Origin: Oryzicola mucosus
GTDB taxonomy: Bacteria; Pseudomonadota; Alphaproteobacteria; Rhizobiales; Rhizobiaceae
Direction of reading: 5' to 3'
Length of the DNA: 64,000 bases
Assembly (NCBI RefSeq): GCF_014534685.1
Contig: NZ_JACVVX010000001.1
Span: forward strand, 698,501 to 762,500
Shown: piece after piece, positions 44,925-54,451 of the stretch
How the letters are laid out: each line of letters starts with the position of its first letter
Numbering within the stretch: the stretch's first letter is position 1
Notes under the pieces: model-generated
Databases searched by the model: none
The model's input: only the letters and a program-made list of their open reading frames with translations
What the model was told of the DNA's origin: nothing
Position numbers and translations under genes: made by a program

Positions 44925-45802
44925 CGCGGCGTTGTCCCGAACAGGCCTTGCGGACGGAACACCAGCACCATGGCCACCGCCGAGGTGGCAATGATCTTGG
45001 CCAGCGTCGGCGAGAAGAACACCGAGATCACACCGTCGGACACGCCGATGATGAGGGCTGCGATAACGGTTCCGCGCAGCGAACCGAGCCCGCCGATGAT
45101 GACGACGATGAAGGACAGCAGGAGCGGATCGAGCCCCATCAGGTAATGCGCCTGCTGAATCGGCACGATCAGCACGGCCGCCACCGCGGCCAGCATCGCG
45201 CCCAGCGCAAAGACGCCGGCATAGACCCTGTCGACGGGGATGCCGAAGGCTTGCGCGGTCTCGCTGTCATATTGCGTGGCGCGCATCACCAGCCCGATGC
45301 GGGTTCGGGTCAGCACGAACCATGTCGCCAGCATCAGCACGACGGACGCAGCGATGATCGACAGCTTGTAGCCGGAATAGCCGAACCACGGCAGTTGCAG
45401 GCGAAAATTGAACGGGGCCGGCACCGCGCGCGCTTCCGGGCCGTAGAAGGTCAGCGCCAGTTGCTGGATGACGTAGAGCAGGCCGATGGTGGCGACGATG
45501 GTGGCCTCGGGATTGTAATCGAGCCGGCGCAGCACCAATCGCTCCGCCAGAAGCGCCACCGAGCCGACGATCAACGGGCTGAGCAGCAATGCCATGAGAA
45601 AGCCGAGCGAGGGATGGCCGGGCACCATCGACGAAATCGCCCAGGCAAGCACGGCGCCGAGCATGAAGAACTCGCCATGGGCGACATTGACCACCCGCAT
45701 CACGCCGAACACCAGCGACAGCCCAAGCGCGGTCAGCGCCAGCACCGCAGAGGTGACCAGCCCCTCCAGAACGGCAAGCAGAAGATGCGGTCCGAACGAC
45801 AT
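44921..45802 (-). CDS. livH: ABC transporter permease LivH
   Basis: A 293-residue permease with eight to nine membrane segments. LALTALGLSLVFGVMRVVNV, AHGEFFMLGAV and RATQYDSETAQAFGIPVDRV are typical of LivH/UrtB-type permeases. It is the first of the four tightly overlapping genes. Its upstream neighbour in the operon, the binding protein, is separated by 442 nt filled with repeats and an antitoxin relic. Confidence 0.92.
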   Translation of the reverse strand: MSFGPHLLLAVLEGLVTSAVLALTALGLSLVFGVMRVVNVAHGEFFMLGAVLAWAISSMVPGHPSLGFLMALLLSPLIVGSVALLAERLVLRRLDYNPEATIVATIGLLYVIQQLALTFYGPEARAVPAPFNFRLQLPWFGYSGYKLSIIAASVVLMLATWFVLTRTRIGLVMRATQYDSETAQAFGIPVDRVYAGVFALGAMLAAVAAVLIVPIQQAHYLMGLDPLLLSFIVVIIGGLGSLRGTVIAALIIGVSDGVISVFFSPTLAKIIATSAVAMVLVFRPQGLFGTTPR

Positions 45803-45857
45803 GGACTATTCGCCATCCATGCTGACGGGGGGAATACGGCGAAACTCCCACAGATTC

Positions 45858-45998
45858 ACCCCCACCCCTGACCCCTCCCCACAAGAGGGAGGGGGATCTT
45901 TCAGCTTCGACACCTCGCCATCGGCCCGACTAAAATGGATGGGCTCGGCGACGCGACTGTTCCCCTCCCCCTTGTGGGGAGGGGTCAGGGGTGGGGGT
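45858..45998. repeat. Palindromic GC-rich repeat element (REP/MITE-like)
   Basis: Two ~38-nt arms (45858-45896 and 45961-45998) are near-perfect reverse complements, with 28 identical bases at the outer end. They enclose about 64 nt. The arms alternate C-rich and G-rich blocks (for example ACCCCTGACCCCTCCCCACA). This layout resembles small non-coding palindromic elements scattered in Mesorhizobium-type intergenic regions; copy number is not visible here. Confidence 0.75.
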
Positions 45999-46094
45999 TC
46001 AAAAACTGCTAACAATACAGAATTCCGCTTTCTATCAGCCGGTGAATCACACTATGCAAAGGCCGGGAAAGCATCGTTGCACTATAAGAGAGAC

Positions 46095-46178
46095 TCAGCT
46101 GTTCTTTTCACCAGGTTGATGCACGGCATCCCGCAGCTCTGGCTCCAGCTTCATCGTGAAGACGGCTTCCTTGGACAT
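46095..46178 (-). pseudogene. Type II antitoxin remnant (RelB/DinJ/RHH-like N-terminus)
   Basis: A 27-codon frame starts MSKEAVFTMKLEPELRDA, the conserved beginning of small RelB/DinJ-like or ribbon-helix-helix antitoxins, and then runs into unrelated residues (VHQPGEKNS) and a stop. An intact antitoxin is about 80-95 residues, and no toxin frame follows. A perfect palindrome, probably the old operator, remains just upstream. It is a decayed toxin-antitoxin locus inside the liv operon. Confidence 0.55.
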
Positions 46179-46188
46179 CGCGATCTCC

Positions 46189-46228
46189 AGCATATACTGA
46201 CAGCGTCTATACGCCGTCAGTATATGCT
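46189..46228. promoter_or_regulatory. Perfect 13-bp inverted repeat, probable antitoxin operator
   Basis: AGCATATACTGAC (46189-46201) and GTCAGTATATGCT (46216-46228) are exact reverse complements with a 14-nt centre. It sits 10 nt upstream of the antitoxin-relic start and 16 nt downstream of the liv binding-protein stop. Toxin-antitoxin loci are usually autorepressed at such palindromes. Confidence 0.6.
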
Positions 46229-46244
46229 ATCGCCTCCCGTCAGG

Positions 46245-47549
46245 TCAAAGCGCCTGTTTGGTGTAGTCGGTGTCGTTCTCGTAGAGCCCGTCCTCGATCG
46301 AGGTACGATGGACAAGTTTGAGCTTGCCGCCCTCGACCTTCGAGATGTTCTGGTGGCCGAAAACCTGGTGCATCTTGCCGTTGAACACCTTGTCGCCCTG
46401 CGGATGCTCGGCGCCGTCCTTGAAGTCCGTCAGCGCTTCGGTGGCCTCGACAAGCCTAGCGCGGTCGGCAGGGCCTTGATAGTTCGCATCCTCCATCGCC
46501 TTCTTGATGACGTAGAGCGTTTCCCAGCAGCCGAACATGTGGCCGGCGGTGGAGACATCCCTGGCGTCCTGAACCGAGGCGCCGTTCTCATCGATGCCGA
46601 CCGCCGTGCGATAGGCCTTCTCGGCATCGCTGGCATTGTCCTGCAGGTACCGCGGCATGCCTTCCCAGAAATGGCTGCCTTCGAGGAATTCCAGACCGGG
46701 GCTCTTCATGTCGACCGCTTCGAGCGAGTCGATGAAGCCGAACAGTTGCGGTCCGCCCGAACCGTAGAACTCGCCGAGTTCCTTGACGAAGGTCAGCACG
46801 GCCGGCCCAACCATGACATGGTAGATAACCTCGGTCTCGGCCGGAATCTGCGGCAGGTAGCGGGTAAACGAGCTTTCCGTCGGCGGAATGGCGATCTGGG
46901 CGATAACCTCGCCGCCCTGCGCCTTGATCGCCGGGCCGAAATAATCGCGGTGGTCGTAGCCGAAGGCATAATCCGGATAGATCAGCGTGATCTTCTTGCC
47001 GAGGTTCGAAGAAATCCAGGGGGCCACCGAGGTCACCTGCGACCGAACATCGGTGATGCCCGGCTGGAAGACATAGCGGTTCAGCGCGCCGGAGGCGACG
47101 TGATAGCCTTCGCTGACCACGTAATAGGGGATTTTCAGCTCACCGGCTGTCGGCGCCGAGCCCGTGACGACATGGGAGAACAGCGTGCCGTAGACCACGT
47201 CGGTCTTGTGCTGCGAGGCGAACTTCGCCACCACTTCGGCACCGCGCTTGGGATCGGTGCCGTCGTCCTCGATGACGATCTCGACCGGACGTCCGTTGAT
47301 GCCGCCTGCCTCGTTGATCAGCTTGACGGCGGCGGTCGTGGTGCGCTCGTACCAGCGGCCATAGGCTGCGCCGATGCCGGTCTTGTGGGCCTGGAAACCG
47401 ATCTTGATGGGGGCTGAGCTCTGCGCCTGGCTGTAGCGCACGAAGCCGGGCGCAGCGATCAGGCCTGCGCCCGCGGCAAGGCCTTTCAGCGCGCTGCGGC
47501 GGCTTACCGGACTCACAAGGCGTTTCGACGATTTCTGGTTTTCGGCCAC
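46245..47549 (-). CDS. HAAT-type ABC transporter substrate-binding protein (Tat-exported)
   Basis: A 434-residue periplasmic type I binding protein (Peripla_BP_6). The N-terminus carries a twin-arginine signal, SRRSALKGLAAGAGLIAAPG, so it is probably exported folded. The domain begins APIKIGFQAHKTGIGAAYGR and has INEAGGINGRPVEIVIEDDG and KFASQHKTDVVYGT. The start is GTG 47549, preceded by GGGAGG. It supplies substrate to LivHMGF. The substrate is unknown; the family covers branched-chain amino acids, amides and urea. Confidence 0.88.
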   Translation of the reverse strand: MAENQKSSKRLVSPVSRRSALKGLAAGAGLIAAPGFVRYSQAQSSAPIKIGFQAHKTGIGAAYGRWYERTTTAAVKLINEAGGINGRPVEIVIEDDGTDPKRGAEVVAKFASQHKTDVVYGTLFSHVVTGSAPTAGELKIPYYVVSEGYHVASGALNRYVFQPGITDVRSQVTSVAPWISSNLGKKITLIYPDYAFGYDHRDYFGPAIKAQGGEVIAQIAIPPTESSFTRYLPQIPAETEVIYHVMVGPAVLTFVKELGEFYGSGGPQLFGFIDSLEAVDMKSPGLEFLEGSHFWEGMPRYLQDNASDAEKAYRTAVGIDENGASVQDARDVSTAGHMFGCWETLYVIKKAMEDANYQGPADRARLVEATEALTDFKDGAEHPQGDKVFNGKMHQVFGHQNISKVEGGKLKLVHRTSIEDGLYENDTDYTKQAL

Positions 47550-47681
47550 GATGCCTCCCTCATTCCAACAGGCCCAAAGTCAAATGCCAATGCTTTACGG
47601 CATCGCCTTTGTGCATCGCACCTAGGGCAATAGTTTGGCTAACGCAAGGGAAGCGGAAGGCATTTATCGCGGCGCAAACGC

Positions 47682-47695
47682 TGTAATCGGTTACA
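47682..47695. promoter_or_regulatory. Short palindrome upstream of the liv binding-protein gene
   Basis: TGTAA-TCGG-TTACA, a 14-nt inverted repeat about 133 nt before the liv binding-protein start and just after the stop of the membrane-protein gene. It resembles small operators but cannot be assigned to a regulator. Confidence 0.25.
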
Positions 47696-47698
47696 CGG

Positions 47699-49183
47699 TC
47701 AGCCCGCCGTGGGCGTGGACAGCAGCCACAGGCCCAGAGCTGTATAGGCGAGCATCAGGACGGTCAGCGGAATCTGGCTGCGGATCGCCGCGCCGCGTTC
47801 GGGGTGCAGCCTGTGCGCCAAGGCATGCGCGGCCAGCACCGCCAGGACATGCCCGCCGACGATGGCCGCTACTTGGACATTCCAGATCAGCCGCGCCCCT
47901 CCGGCGCCGGCTACGATAGCAGCCTCGACGTGATGGTTGGCCGTGCCGAACAGGTCCCAGCCCAGAGCAAAGGGGTCGGAAACCGCCACCACGGCATATT
48001 GGCCATTGACCAGCAGCGAGGCGACGTAGTGCGACGCATGATAGGCCAGCGCAATCGGCACGAAGGACCAGACCAGAAGGCCGCTGGCCTTGCGGAAGCC
48101 GTGGCGGCTTGCGACCAGCCGCTCACCCAGCGCGACCGCCGACAGGGTGACCGCAGCCATGACCGCAAAGGTTGTCAGCAGCCCGATGCTGTTGAGCCAT
48201 ATAAGGGCCGAACGGCCGGGGTATTCCAGCGGGTTGATGCCGAAAAAGCCCAGCCAAAGAAAGGTCTTCGACAACCCGTCGAACGACACCGAAGACAGCA
48301 CCAGGATGAGAAACAGCGTGCCGCTGAGCGGCAAAGGGGCGGCATCGAGCAGCTTGGCGCCGGGCCAATTCAGCGTGAGCCGGACGCGGCCGCCGGATTT
48401 CTGCCCGTCCAGCATCGAAAACCGCGCGATCAGGGAAAAGAAAGCGGTCAGGAACTCGCCCTGCCGGCTCCAGCTGTTGTAGCCGAACAGCAGCATCCCA
48501 GCGAAACTCAGCCCCCAGTAGACGGCAACGACGAGGGCCAAGCGAAAGGGATCGTCCGGGGCCGGATAAATCAGTTCGAACCAGGCGAAGGCGAAGAAGC
48601 CGACAAGGGCGGGGGTGTAAGCGAGATGTCTATAGATTGGAAGATTTCGCCTTGTGGCGCCTGGCAGGACAGAGAGGGGCAACGTCGAGCGCTTGCGCCG
48701 ATGGGTAACAAATCCCACGCAGCGCATGACCAACCGATACGGCCCGTACCACGGGTTGATCCATGACCAGAGGTCGCCCACCGATCCCTGCACCAGCGTC
48801 ACGCCGACCCAAAGCAGCGTCCAGACGACCAGCGGCAGCGGGTTGGCCAGCGGATCGCGGCCGCCCCAGATACCGGCAGCGAGCAGGATCGCCAGGACGA
48901 CGAAGGACGGCACGCTGGTAACAGCGCGAAAATCCGGCACCGACCCCAAACAAAGCCGCCTGGACCAGGCCGAGACGATGGTTTTAGGCGGCAACACCGC
49001 CAGCACGAGAAAGCTTGCAAAAACAGCGAGGACAGCGCCGACGATATAATAGCCGGTCGGCAGCAACAGCACATGGCCCCGTTCGGACGCATGAGCCAGT
49101 GCCTCGCCGGTGAGACCTGCCAAGACAAGCGGCGAAAGCTGAAGCGCGCGGAAACTGGATCCGACGCCCCCGCAATCGCGCAT
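47699..49183 (-). CDS. Polytopic membrane protein of unknown function
   Basis: A 494-residue protein with about eleven to twelve hydrophobic segments and few polar loops. Notable pieces are LVQGSVGDLWSWINPWYGPY, LFGYNSWSRQGEFLTAFFSL, IARFSMLDG and a late His-rich LAYHASHYVASLLVNGQY with GTANHHVEA. Proteins like this have sometimes been labelled fenitrothion hydrolase components; I regard that label as weak. The His/Asp residues inside membrane segments could bind metal. Its ATG overlaps the rpe stop (TGATG), so it is co-expressed with rpe. Confidence 0.7.
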   Translation of the reverse strand: MRDCGGVGSSFRALQLSPLVLAGLTGEALAHASERGHVLLLPTGYYIVGAVLAVFASFLVLAVLPPKTIVSAWSRRLCLGSVPDFRAVTSVPSFVVLAILLAAGIWGGRDPLANPLPLVVWTLLWVGVTLVQGSVGDLWSWINPWYGPYRLVMRCVGFVTHRRKRSTLPLSVLPGATRRNLPIYRHLAYTPALVGFFAFAWFELIYPAPDDPFRLALVVAVYWGLSFAGMLLFGYNSWSRQGEFLTAFFSLIARFSMLDGQKSGGRVRLTLNWPGAKLLDAAPLPLSGTLFLILVLSSVSFDGLSKTFLWLGFFGINPLEYPGRSALIWLNSIGLLTTFAVMAAVTLSAVALGERLVASRHGFRKASGLLVWSFVPIALAYHASHYVASLLVNGQYAVVAVSDPFALGWDLFGTANHHVEAAIVAGAGGARLIWNVQVAAIVGGHVLAVLAAHALAHRLHPERGAAIRSQIPLTVLMLAYTALGLWLLSTPTAG

Positions 49184-49860
49184 CAGCGGCGATCCGCGTC
49201 CGCTGCGTCGCGGATCGCGGCAATGTTGCCGCGATAGGCGTCGACCGTGCCGCCCTTGAACACTGCCGCACCCGCCACCAGCACATTGGCGCCGGCCGCG
49301 ACGACCAGCGGCGCCGTCTCGGGCGACACGCCGCCGTCGATCTCGAGGTCGATCGGCCGGTTGCCGATCAGCGCCTTGATGCGCTTGACCTTGTCGACCA
49401 TCGCCGGAATGAAGGCCTGACCGCCGAACCCCGGATTGACGGTCATGACCAGAACGAGATCGAGCCTGTCGAGCACATATTCAATGACACTTTCCGGCGT
49501 TCCGGGATTGAGCGAGACGCCGGCTTTCTTGCCGAGATTCTTGATGGTTTGCAGGGAGCGGTCGAGATGCGGTCCGGCCTCGGCATGCACGGTAAGGATA
49601 TCGCAGCCGGCATCGGCGAAGGCCGCCAGATAGGGGTCGGCGGGCGCTATCATCAGATGGCAGTCGAACACCTTTTTGGTGCGGTTTCGGATCGCCTTGA
49701 TGACCGGGGCGCCGAAGGTGATGTTGGGGACGAAATGCCCATCCATGACGTCGAGGTGGATCCAGTCGGCGCCGGCTGCGTCGATGGCCGCGACCTCGTC
49801 GCCGAGCTTCGAAAAATCGGAAGCGAGAACCGAAGGCGCGATGAGGGTCCTGTTGGTCAC
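49183..49860 (-). CDS. rpe: Ribulose-phosphate 3-epimerase
   Basis: A 225-residue TIM-barrel epimerase that interconverts ribulose 5-phosphate and xylulose 5-phosphate. Metal and catalytic residues are in LAPSV-like [47 protein letters not shown] and EIDGGV. The start is GTG 49860 with AAAGG upstream; the longer frame is not conserved. It is divergent from trpF. Confidence 0.94.
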   Translation of the reverse strand: MTNRTLIAPSVLASDFSKLGDEVAAIDAAGADWIHLDVMDGHFVPNITFGAPVIKAIRNRTKKVFDCHLMIAPADPYLAAFADAGCDILTVHAEAGPHLDRSLQTIKNLGKKAGVSLNPGTPESVIEYVLDRLDLVLVMTVNPGFGGQAFIPAMVDKVKRIKALIGNRPIDLEIDGGVSPETAPLVVAAGANVLVAGAAVFKGGTVDAYRGNIAAIRDAADADRR

Positions 49861-50007
49861 GGGCAAGCCTTTCGAGAACGGTGGATGTCGTGGCCGCCTT
49901 AACGCCAGACAGTGGGATTGTCGAGAGTGTTGGGCGTCCGGCAGATTTGGCAAGGGCGTCCGTGTGCCGCCTCGACTTGGCTGCAATTTCGTGGCACTGC
50001 GCAGACC

Positions 50008-50667
50008 ATGGCACTCGACATCAAAATCTGCGGGCTGAAGACCGAGGAGGCGCTGCAAGCGGCGCTTGACGGCGGTGCGAGCCATGTCGGCTTCATCTTC
50101 TTCGCGAAAAGCCCGCGCCATTTGGAAGTGCGGGAGGCCGGCCGGTTGCGCAAGCTCGCTGATGGCCGCGCGCAGGCGGTGGCGGTCACCGTCGACGCCG
50201 ACGATGCTGAACTCGACGTCATCGTGGAAGCCATGCGGCCGGACATGCTGCAACTGCATGGCAAGGAAACGCCCGAACGCGTCGCCGAGGTGAAGGCGCG
50301 CTACAGCCTGCCGGTGATGAAGGCGTTTTCTATCCGTGAGGCGGCCGATCTCGCCGGCATCGAACCCTATAAGGGCGTTGCCGACCGTTTCCTGTTCGAC
50401 GCCAAGCCGCCGAAAGGTTCGGAACTTCCGGGCGGCAACGGCGTATCCTTCGACTGGCGGCTGCTTGCGGCCCTTGACGGAAATATCGATTACATGCTTT
50501 CGGGTGGGTTGAACGCCGCCAATATAGGCGACGCCCTAAGCCTCACCCACGCGCCCGGCATCGACATATCCTCGGGCGTGGAAAGCGCTCCGGGCGTCAA
50601 GGACGTGGCGCTGATAGACCAATTCTTCCGGGCCGTGGCAGCCGCGCGCGACAACCGCGCCGCCTGA
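50008..50667 (+). CDS. trpF: Phosphoribosylanthranilate isomerase
   Basis: A 219-residue TIM-barrel enzyme of tryptophan synthesis. It starts [16 protein letters not shown] with the catalytic Cys in KICGL and continues [20 protein letters not shown] and [11 protein letters not shown], ending with [16 protein letters not shown]. It begins the trpF-trpB-trpA order, with 78 nt to trpB. Confidence 0.95.
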   Translation: MALDIKICGLKTEEALQAALDGGASHVGFIFFAKSPRHLEVREAGRLRKLADGRAQAVAVTVDADDAELDVIVEAMRPDMLQLHGKETPERVAEVKARYSLPVMKAFSIREAADLAGIEPYKGVADRFLFDAKPPKGSELPGGNGVSFDWRLLAALDGNIDYMLSGGLNAANIGDALSLTHAPGIDISSGVESAPGVKDVALIDQFFRAVAAARDNRAA

Positions 50668-50745
50668 CCAGGGTCCAAGGCCCCTGAGCATTCCGTAGCC
50701 TGCGCTCCCGCAACGGCTTGCTCGCGACAGTGATGGAGATCGGCC

Positions 50746-51966
50746 GTGAACAAGCCGTTAGCGCCCAATTCCTTCCGCACCGGACCCGACGAGCAGGGCA
50801 TGTTCGGCATCTTCGGCGGACGTTTCGTCGCCGAAACCCTGATGCCGCTGATCCTCGATCTGCAGAAGCACTGGGACGAGGCCAAGAACGACCCGGCTTT
50901 CAAGGCCGAGTTGCAGAACCTGTCGACGCATTATGCCGGGCGACCTTCCAAGCTCTATTTTGCGGAGGGCCTGACCAACCATCTCGGCGGCGCCAAGATT
51001 TACTTCAAGCGCGAAGACCTCAACCACACCGGCAGCCACAAGATCAACAACTGCCTCGGCCAGATCCTGCTCGCCAAGCGCATGGGCAAGAAGCGCATCA
51101 TCGCCGAGACGGGCGCGGGGCAACATGGCGTGGCCTCCGCCACAGTGGCCGCCCGCTTCGGCTTTCCCTGCTTCGTCTATATGGGCGCCACCGACGTCGA
51201 GCGGCAGAAGCCGAACGTCTTCCGCATGAAACTGCTCGGCGCGGAAGTCACCGCCGTCAGTTCCGGCCACGGCACGCTGAAGGACGCCATGAACGAGGCG
51301 CTGCGCGACTGGGTGACCAATGTCGAGGACACCTATTACCTGATCGGCACGGCCGCAGGCCCACACCCCTATCCGGAACTGGTGCGCGAGTTCCAGTCGG
51401 TGATCGGCATCGAGGCACGCCAGCAGATTCTGGAACAGGAAGGCCGCCTGCCCGACGTCATCGTCGCGGCTGTCGGCGGCGGCTCCAACGCCATCGGCCT
51501 GTTCCACCCCTTCCTGGACGACACGGACGTCAAGATCGTCGGCATCGAGGCCGGCGGTCACGGCCTCGATGGCATTGAGCATTGCGCCTCGATGAGCGCC
51601 GGCAAGCCCGGCGTTCTGCATGGCAACCGCACCTATCTGTTGCAGAACGCGGACGGCCAGATCATGGACGGCCATTCGATCTCGGCGGGGCTCGACTATC
51701 CCGGCGTCGGCCCCGAGCACAGCTGGCTGCGCGATACCGGCCGCGTCGACTATGTGCCGATCCTCGACGACGAGGCGCTGGACGCGTTCCAGCTGACAAC
51801 CAAGGTCGAAGGCATCATCCCGGCGCTGGAATCCGCCCATGCCATCGCCCATGCCGTCAAGGTCGCACCGACCATGGGCAAGGACCAGATCATGATCGTC
51901 AACCTCTCCGGCCGTGGCGACAAGGACGTGCACACCGTCGCCAAGATGATGGGCATGGAGATCTGA
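50746..51966 (+). CDS. trpB: Tryptophan synthase beta subunit
   Basis: A 406-residue PLP enzyme that joins indole with serine. The PLP Lys is in [14 protein letters not shown], with [19 protein letters not shown] and the phosphate-binding GGGSNAIG. The start is GTG 50746, with GGAG ahead of it. A toxin-antitoxin pair is inserted between this gene and trpA, which are normally adjacent and often overlapping. Confidence 0.96.
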   Translation: MNKPLAPNSFRTGPDEQGMFGIFGGRFVAETLMPLILDLQKHWDEAKNDPAFKAELQNLSTHYAGRPSKLYFAEGLTNHLGGAKIYFKREDLNHTGSHKINNCLGQILLAKRMGKKRIIAETGAGQHGVASATVAARFGFPCFVYMGATDVERQKPNVFRMKLLGAEVTAVSSGHGTLKDAMNEALRDWVTNVEDTYYLIGTAAGPHPYPELVREFQSVIGIEARQQILEQEGRLPDVIVAAVGGGSNAIGLFHPFLDDTDVKIVGIEAGGHGLDGIEHCASMSAGKPGVLHGNRTYLLQNADGQIMDGHSISAGLDYPGVGPEHSWLRDTGRVDYVPILDDEALDAFQLTTKVEGIIPALESAHAIAHAVKVAPTMGKDQIMIVNLSGRGDKDVHTVAKMMGMEI

Positions 51967-52020
51967 GTTTGAGCGCGTTCCACGCCATGTCAAACTGAGC
52001 GAGGACTACAGGAGATTGAC

Positions 52021-52308
52021 ATGGGGGCGGCGCCGCTTTCGTTAAACGTTAAGTCTGAGCTGAAAGATGAGCTGAAGCGTGAAGCGCGCCTGCTGAAAAT
52101 TTCGGAATCCGAGATCGCGGAACACGCCATCAAAATCTTCCTCGACCTGCAGTCTCACAAGCGCGATGTCATCGCAGCAGCGGCCAAGGAAGCGGACAAG
52201 GGCGTGTTCATATCCAGCGAGGCCATGGAGGCCTGGCTTGAACGCTTGGATGACGATCCCGACGCCTCTGCTCCAGAAACTGATATATACCTGCCGCCGC
52301 GTCGATGA
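52021..52308 (+). CDS. Putative antitoxin (CopG/ribbon-helix-helix type)
   Basis: A 95-residue acidic protein. The N-terminal LSLNVKSELKDELKREARLL is the beta-strand and first helix of a ribbon-helix-helix, followed by KISESEIAEHAIKIFLD. The C-terminal half has KGVFISSEAMEAWLERLDDD, the toxin-binding tail seen in ParD/CopG-like antitoxins (the S-x-E-x-M-x-A/R-W pattern). AGGAG precedes the ATG. The stop overlaps the toxin start (ATGA). It should neutralise the toxin and repress its own promoter, which would lie in the 54 nt after trpB. Confidence 0.82.
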   Translation: MGAAPLSLNVKSELKDELKREARLLKISESEIAEHAIKIFLDLQSHKRDVIAAAAKEADKGVFISSEAMEAWLERLDDDPDASAPETDIYLPPRR

Positions 52309-52610
52309 AGGTTGTCTTCCTTCCGTCCTCGAGCAAAAGCGTCCGATGGTTTTCTCGCGATTATCGTTCCGTCTTTCCGGAGGGTCGCGGCAAAGCCCGA
52401 GCTCGAATGCGACGTGCGCTGGAGCTGATATCCGACAATCCGCAGATAGGACATGTCGTCGAAGATGCAGAGCAAAGGGAGTTTTCGATCCCGAAAACAC
52501 CGTTTCCCCTCATTTACCGTATCGCGGGCGAGCAGATAGAGATATTGCGCGTCTGGGACGGTCGCGCTAACCCGGGAAGACTGACCGCTCCGGACGAAGG
52601 ACTGGATTGA
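52305..52610 (+). CDS. Putative ParE/RelE-family toxin
   Basis: A 101-residue basic protein with the RelE/ParE fold. It includes [20 protein letters not shown] in the helical part, [35 protein letters not shown] and an R-containing tail (GRANPGR). The LIYRI[16 protein letters not shown] end is typical of ParE-type toxins that poison gyrase or, for RelE, cleave mRNA; the target is not decided by sequence. It overlaps the antitoxin by four bases and stops two bases before the trpA start codon. Confidence 0.82.
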   Translation: MKVVFLPSSSKSVRWFSRDYRSVFPEGRGKARARMRRALELISDNPQIGHVVEDAEQREFSIPKTPFPLIYRIAGEQIEILRVWDGRANPGRLTAPDEGLD

Positions 52611-52612
52611 CA

Positions 52613-53452
52613 ATGACCACCCGCATCGACCGCCGCATGGCGAAGCTGAAGGCCGAGGGACGGCCGGCGCTGATCACCTATTTCATGGGCGGCGACCCCG
52701 ACTATGACACGTCGCTCGACATCATGAAGGCGCTGCCCAAGGCCGGCAGCGACATCATAGAGCTCGGCATGCCGTTTTCAGACCCCATGGCCGACGGCCC
52801 GGCGATCCAGGCGGCCGGCCTGCGCGCGCTCAAAAACGGCCAGACGCTCGCCAAGACACTGAAGATGGCGCAGGATTTCCGTGTCCATGACGACGAGACC
52901 CCGATCGTCATGATGGGCTATTACAACCCGATCTACATCTATGGCGTCGACCGCTTCCTTGCGGACGCCAAGGCGTCGGGCATCGACGGGCTGATCGTGG
53001 TCGACCTGCCGCCGGAGATGGACGAGGAACTCTGCATTCCCGCCGTCAAGGCCGGCATCAATTTCATCCGCCTGGCAACGCCGACGACCGACGACCAGCG
53101 CCTGCCCAAGGTGCTCGAAAACACTTCGGGCTTCGTCTACTACGTCTCGATGACGGGCATCACCGGCTCGGCGCTGGCCGACACGACCAAGGTCGATGCC
53201 GCCGTCAAGCGGATCAAGAGCCACACCGACCTGCCGGTCTGCGTCGGCTTCGGCGTCAAGACGGCCGAGCAGGCCCGCTCCATCGGCGCCTATGCCGACG
53301 GCGTGGTGGTCGGCACGGCCATCGTCAACGCCATTGCCAATGTCATCGGCCCGCAGGGCAGGATGACGGCCAATCCGGCAGACGCGGTCGCCACCCTCGT
53401 CACCGGTCTGTCGCAAGGGGTGCGCACCGCGCGCCTTGCTCCTGCCCAATAA
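52613..53452 (+). CDS. trpA: Tryptophan synthase alpha subunit
   Basis: A 279-residue TIM-barrel lyase that releases indole from indole-3-glycerol phosphate. The catalytic Glu is in [17 protein letters not shown] and the Asp in [14 protein letters not shown]; phosphate-binding residues are in [10 protein letters not shown] and CVGFGVKT. The ATG at 52613 is two bases after the toxin stop, so trpA expression probably depends on read-through from trpB and the toxin-antitoxin promoter. Length is normal. Confidence 0.96.
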   Translation: MTTRIDRRMAKLKAEGRPALITYFMGGDPDYDTSLDIMKALPKAGSDIIELGMPFSDPMADGPAIQAAGLRALKNGQTLAKTLKMAQDFRVHDDETPIVMMGYYNPIYIYGVDRFLADAKASGIDGLIVVDLPPEMDEELCIPAVKAGINFIRLATPTTDDQRLPKVLENTSGFVYYVSMTGITGSALADTTKVDAAVKRIKSHTDLPVCVGFGVKTAEQARSIGAYADGVVVGTAIVNAIANVIGPQGRMTANPADAVATLVTGLSQGVRTARLAPAQ

Positions 53453-53488
53453 ATCCCCCACACCCCAGCCAGAAGAGGGATCGAAGCC

Positions 53489-54415
53489 ATGAACTGGATC
53501 ACCAATTACGTCCGCCCCAAGCTCAACTCCATGCTGGGCCGCCGCGAGATGCCGGAAAATCTCTGGATCAAGGATCCCGAGAGCGGCGAGATGGTGTTCC
53601 ACAAGGATCTGGAGCAGAACCAGTTCGTCATCCCCGCCTCCGGCCACCACATGAAAATCTCGGCCAAGGAGCGGCTCCGCTTCTTCTTCGACGACGGTCG
53701 CTACGACAGCGTCGAGAACCCCAAGGTCGTCGCCGACCCGCTGAAATTCCGTGACGAAAAGCGTTATGCCGACCGCATCAAGGATGCGCGCACCAAGACA
53801 GCGATGGAAGACGCCGTGCTTTCCGGCGTCGGCACCATCGACGGCCTGCCGGTGGTCGCGACTGTGCAGGACTTCGCCTTCATGGGCGGCTCGCTCGGCA
53901 TGGCGGCTGGCGAGGCCATCGTGCGCGCCTTCGAGGTCGCCATCGAAAAGAAGCGGCCGCTGATCTTGTTCGCCGCCTCGGGCGGCGCGCGCATGCAGGA
54001 GGGCATCCTGTCGCTGATGCAGTTGCCGCGCACCACCGTCGGCGTCGACCGCCTGAAGGAAGCCGGCCTGCCCTATATCGTCGTGCTGACCAACCCGACT
54101 ACCGGCGGCGTCACCGCCTCCTACGCGATGCTGGGCGACGTCCACATTGCCGAGCCCGGCGCGCTGATCGGTTTCGCCGGGCCGCGCGTCATCGAGCAGA
54201 CGATCCGGGAGAAGCTGCCGGAAGGTTTCCAGCGCTCCGAATATCTGATGGAGCACGGCATGGTCGACATGGTCGTCTCCCGGCTCGAGCTGAAGGCGAC
54301 CATCGCGCGGCTGTTGAAGATTTTGCTCAAGGTGCCTGTCGAGGAGGCAGGGCCGGCAATGGACGTCGCTCTGCCCGCGCCCGCCACCACACCCGAAACG
54401 CGCCCGCAGATGTGA
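53489..54415 (+). CDS. accD: Acetyl-CoA carboxylase carboxyltransferase beta subunit
   Basis: A 308-residue subunit of the carboxyltransferase that makes malonyl-CoA. It starts [20 protein letters not shown] and has [37 protein letters not shown] and [18 protein letters not shown]. No Cys occurs in the protein, so the zinc ribbon of E. coli AccD (four Cys) is lost; the expected region reads [16 protein letters not shown]. It lies 36 nt after trpA and is followed by a RIME-like repeat and folC. Confidence 0.94.
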   Translation: MNWITNYVRPKLNSMLGRREMPENLWIKDPESGEMVFHKDLEQNQFVIPASGHHMKISAKERLRFFFDDGRYDSVENPKVVADPLKFRDEKRYADRIKDARTKTAMEDAVLSGVGTIDGLPVVATVQDFAFMGGSLGMAAGEAIVRAFEVAIEKKRPLILFAASGGARMQEGILSLMQLPRTTVGVDRLKEAGLPYIVVLTNPTTGGVTASYAMLGDVHIAEPGALIGFAGPRVIEQTIREKLPEGFQRSEYLMEHGMVDMVVSRLELKATIARLLKILLKVPVEEAGPAMDVALPAPATTPETRPQM

Positions 54416-54451
54416 CTCACAGCTCCGTTAACGTGCTTACGACCCTTAACG

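Noticed and set aside
45594-47417. Plus-strand frame of 607 codons through the liv gap and binding-protein gene
   Set aside because: It runs across the palindromic repeat and is antisense to an intact binding protein; no recognisable domain.
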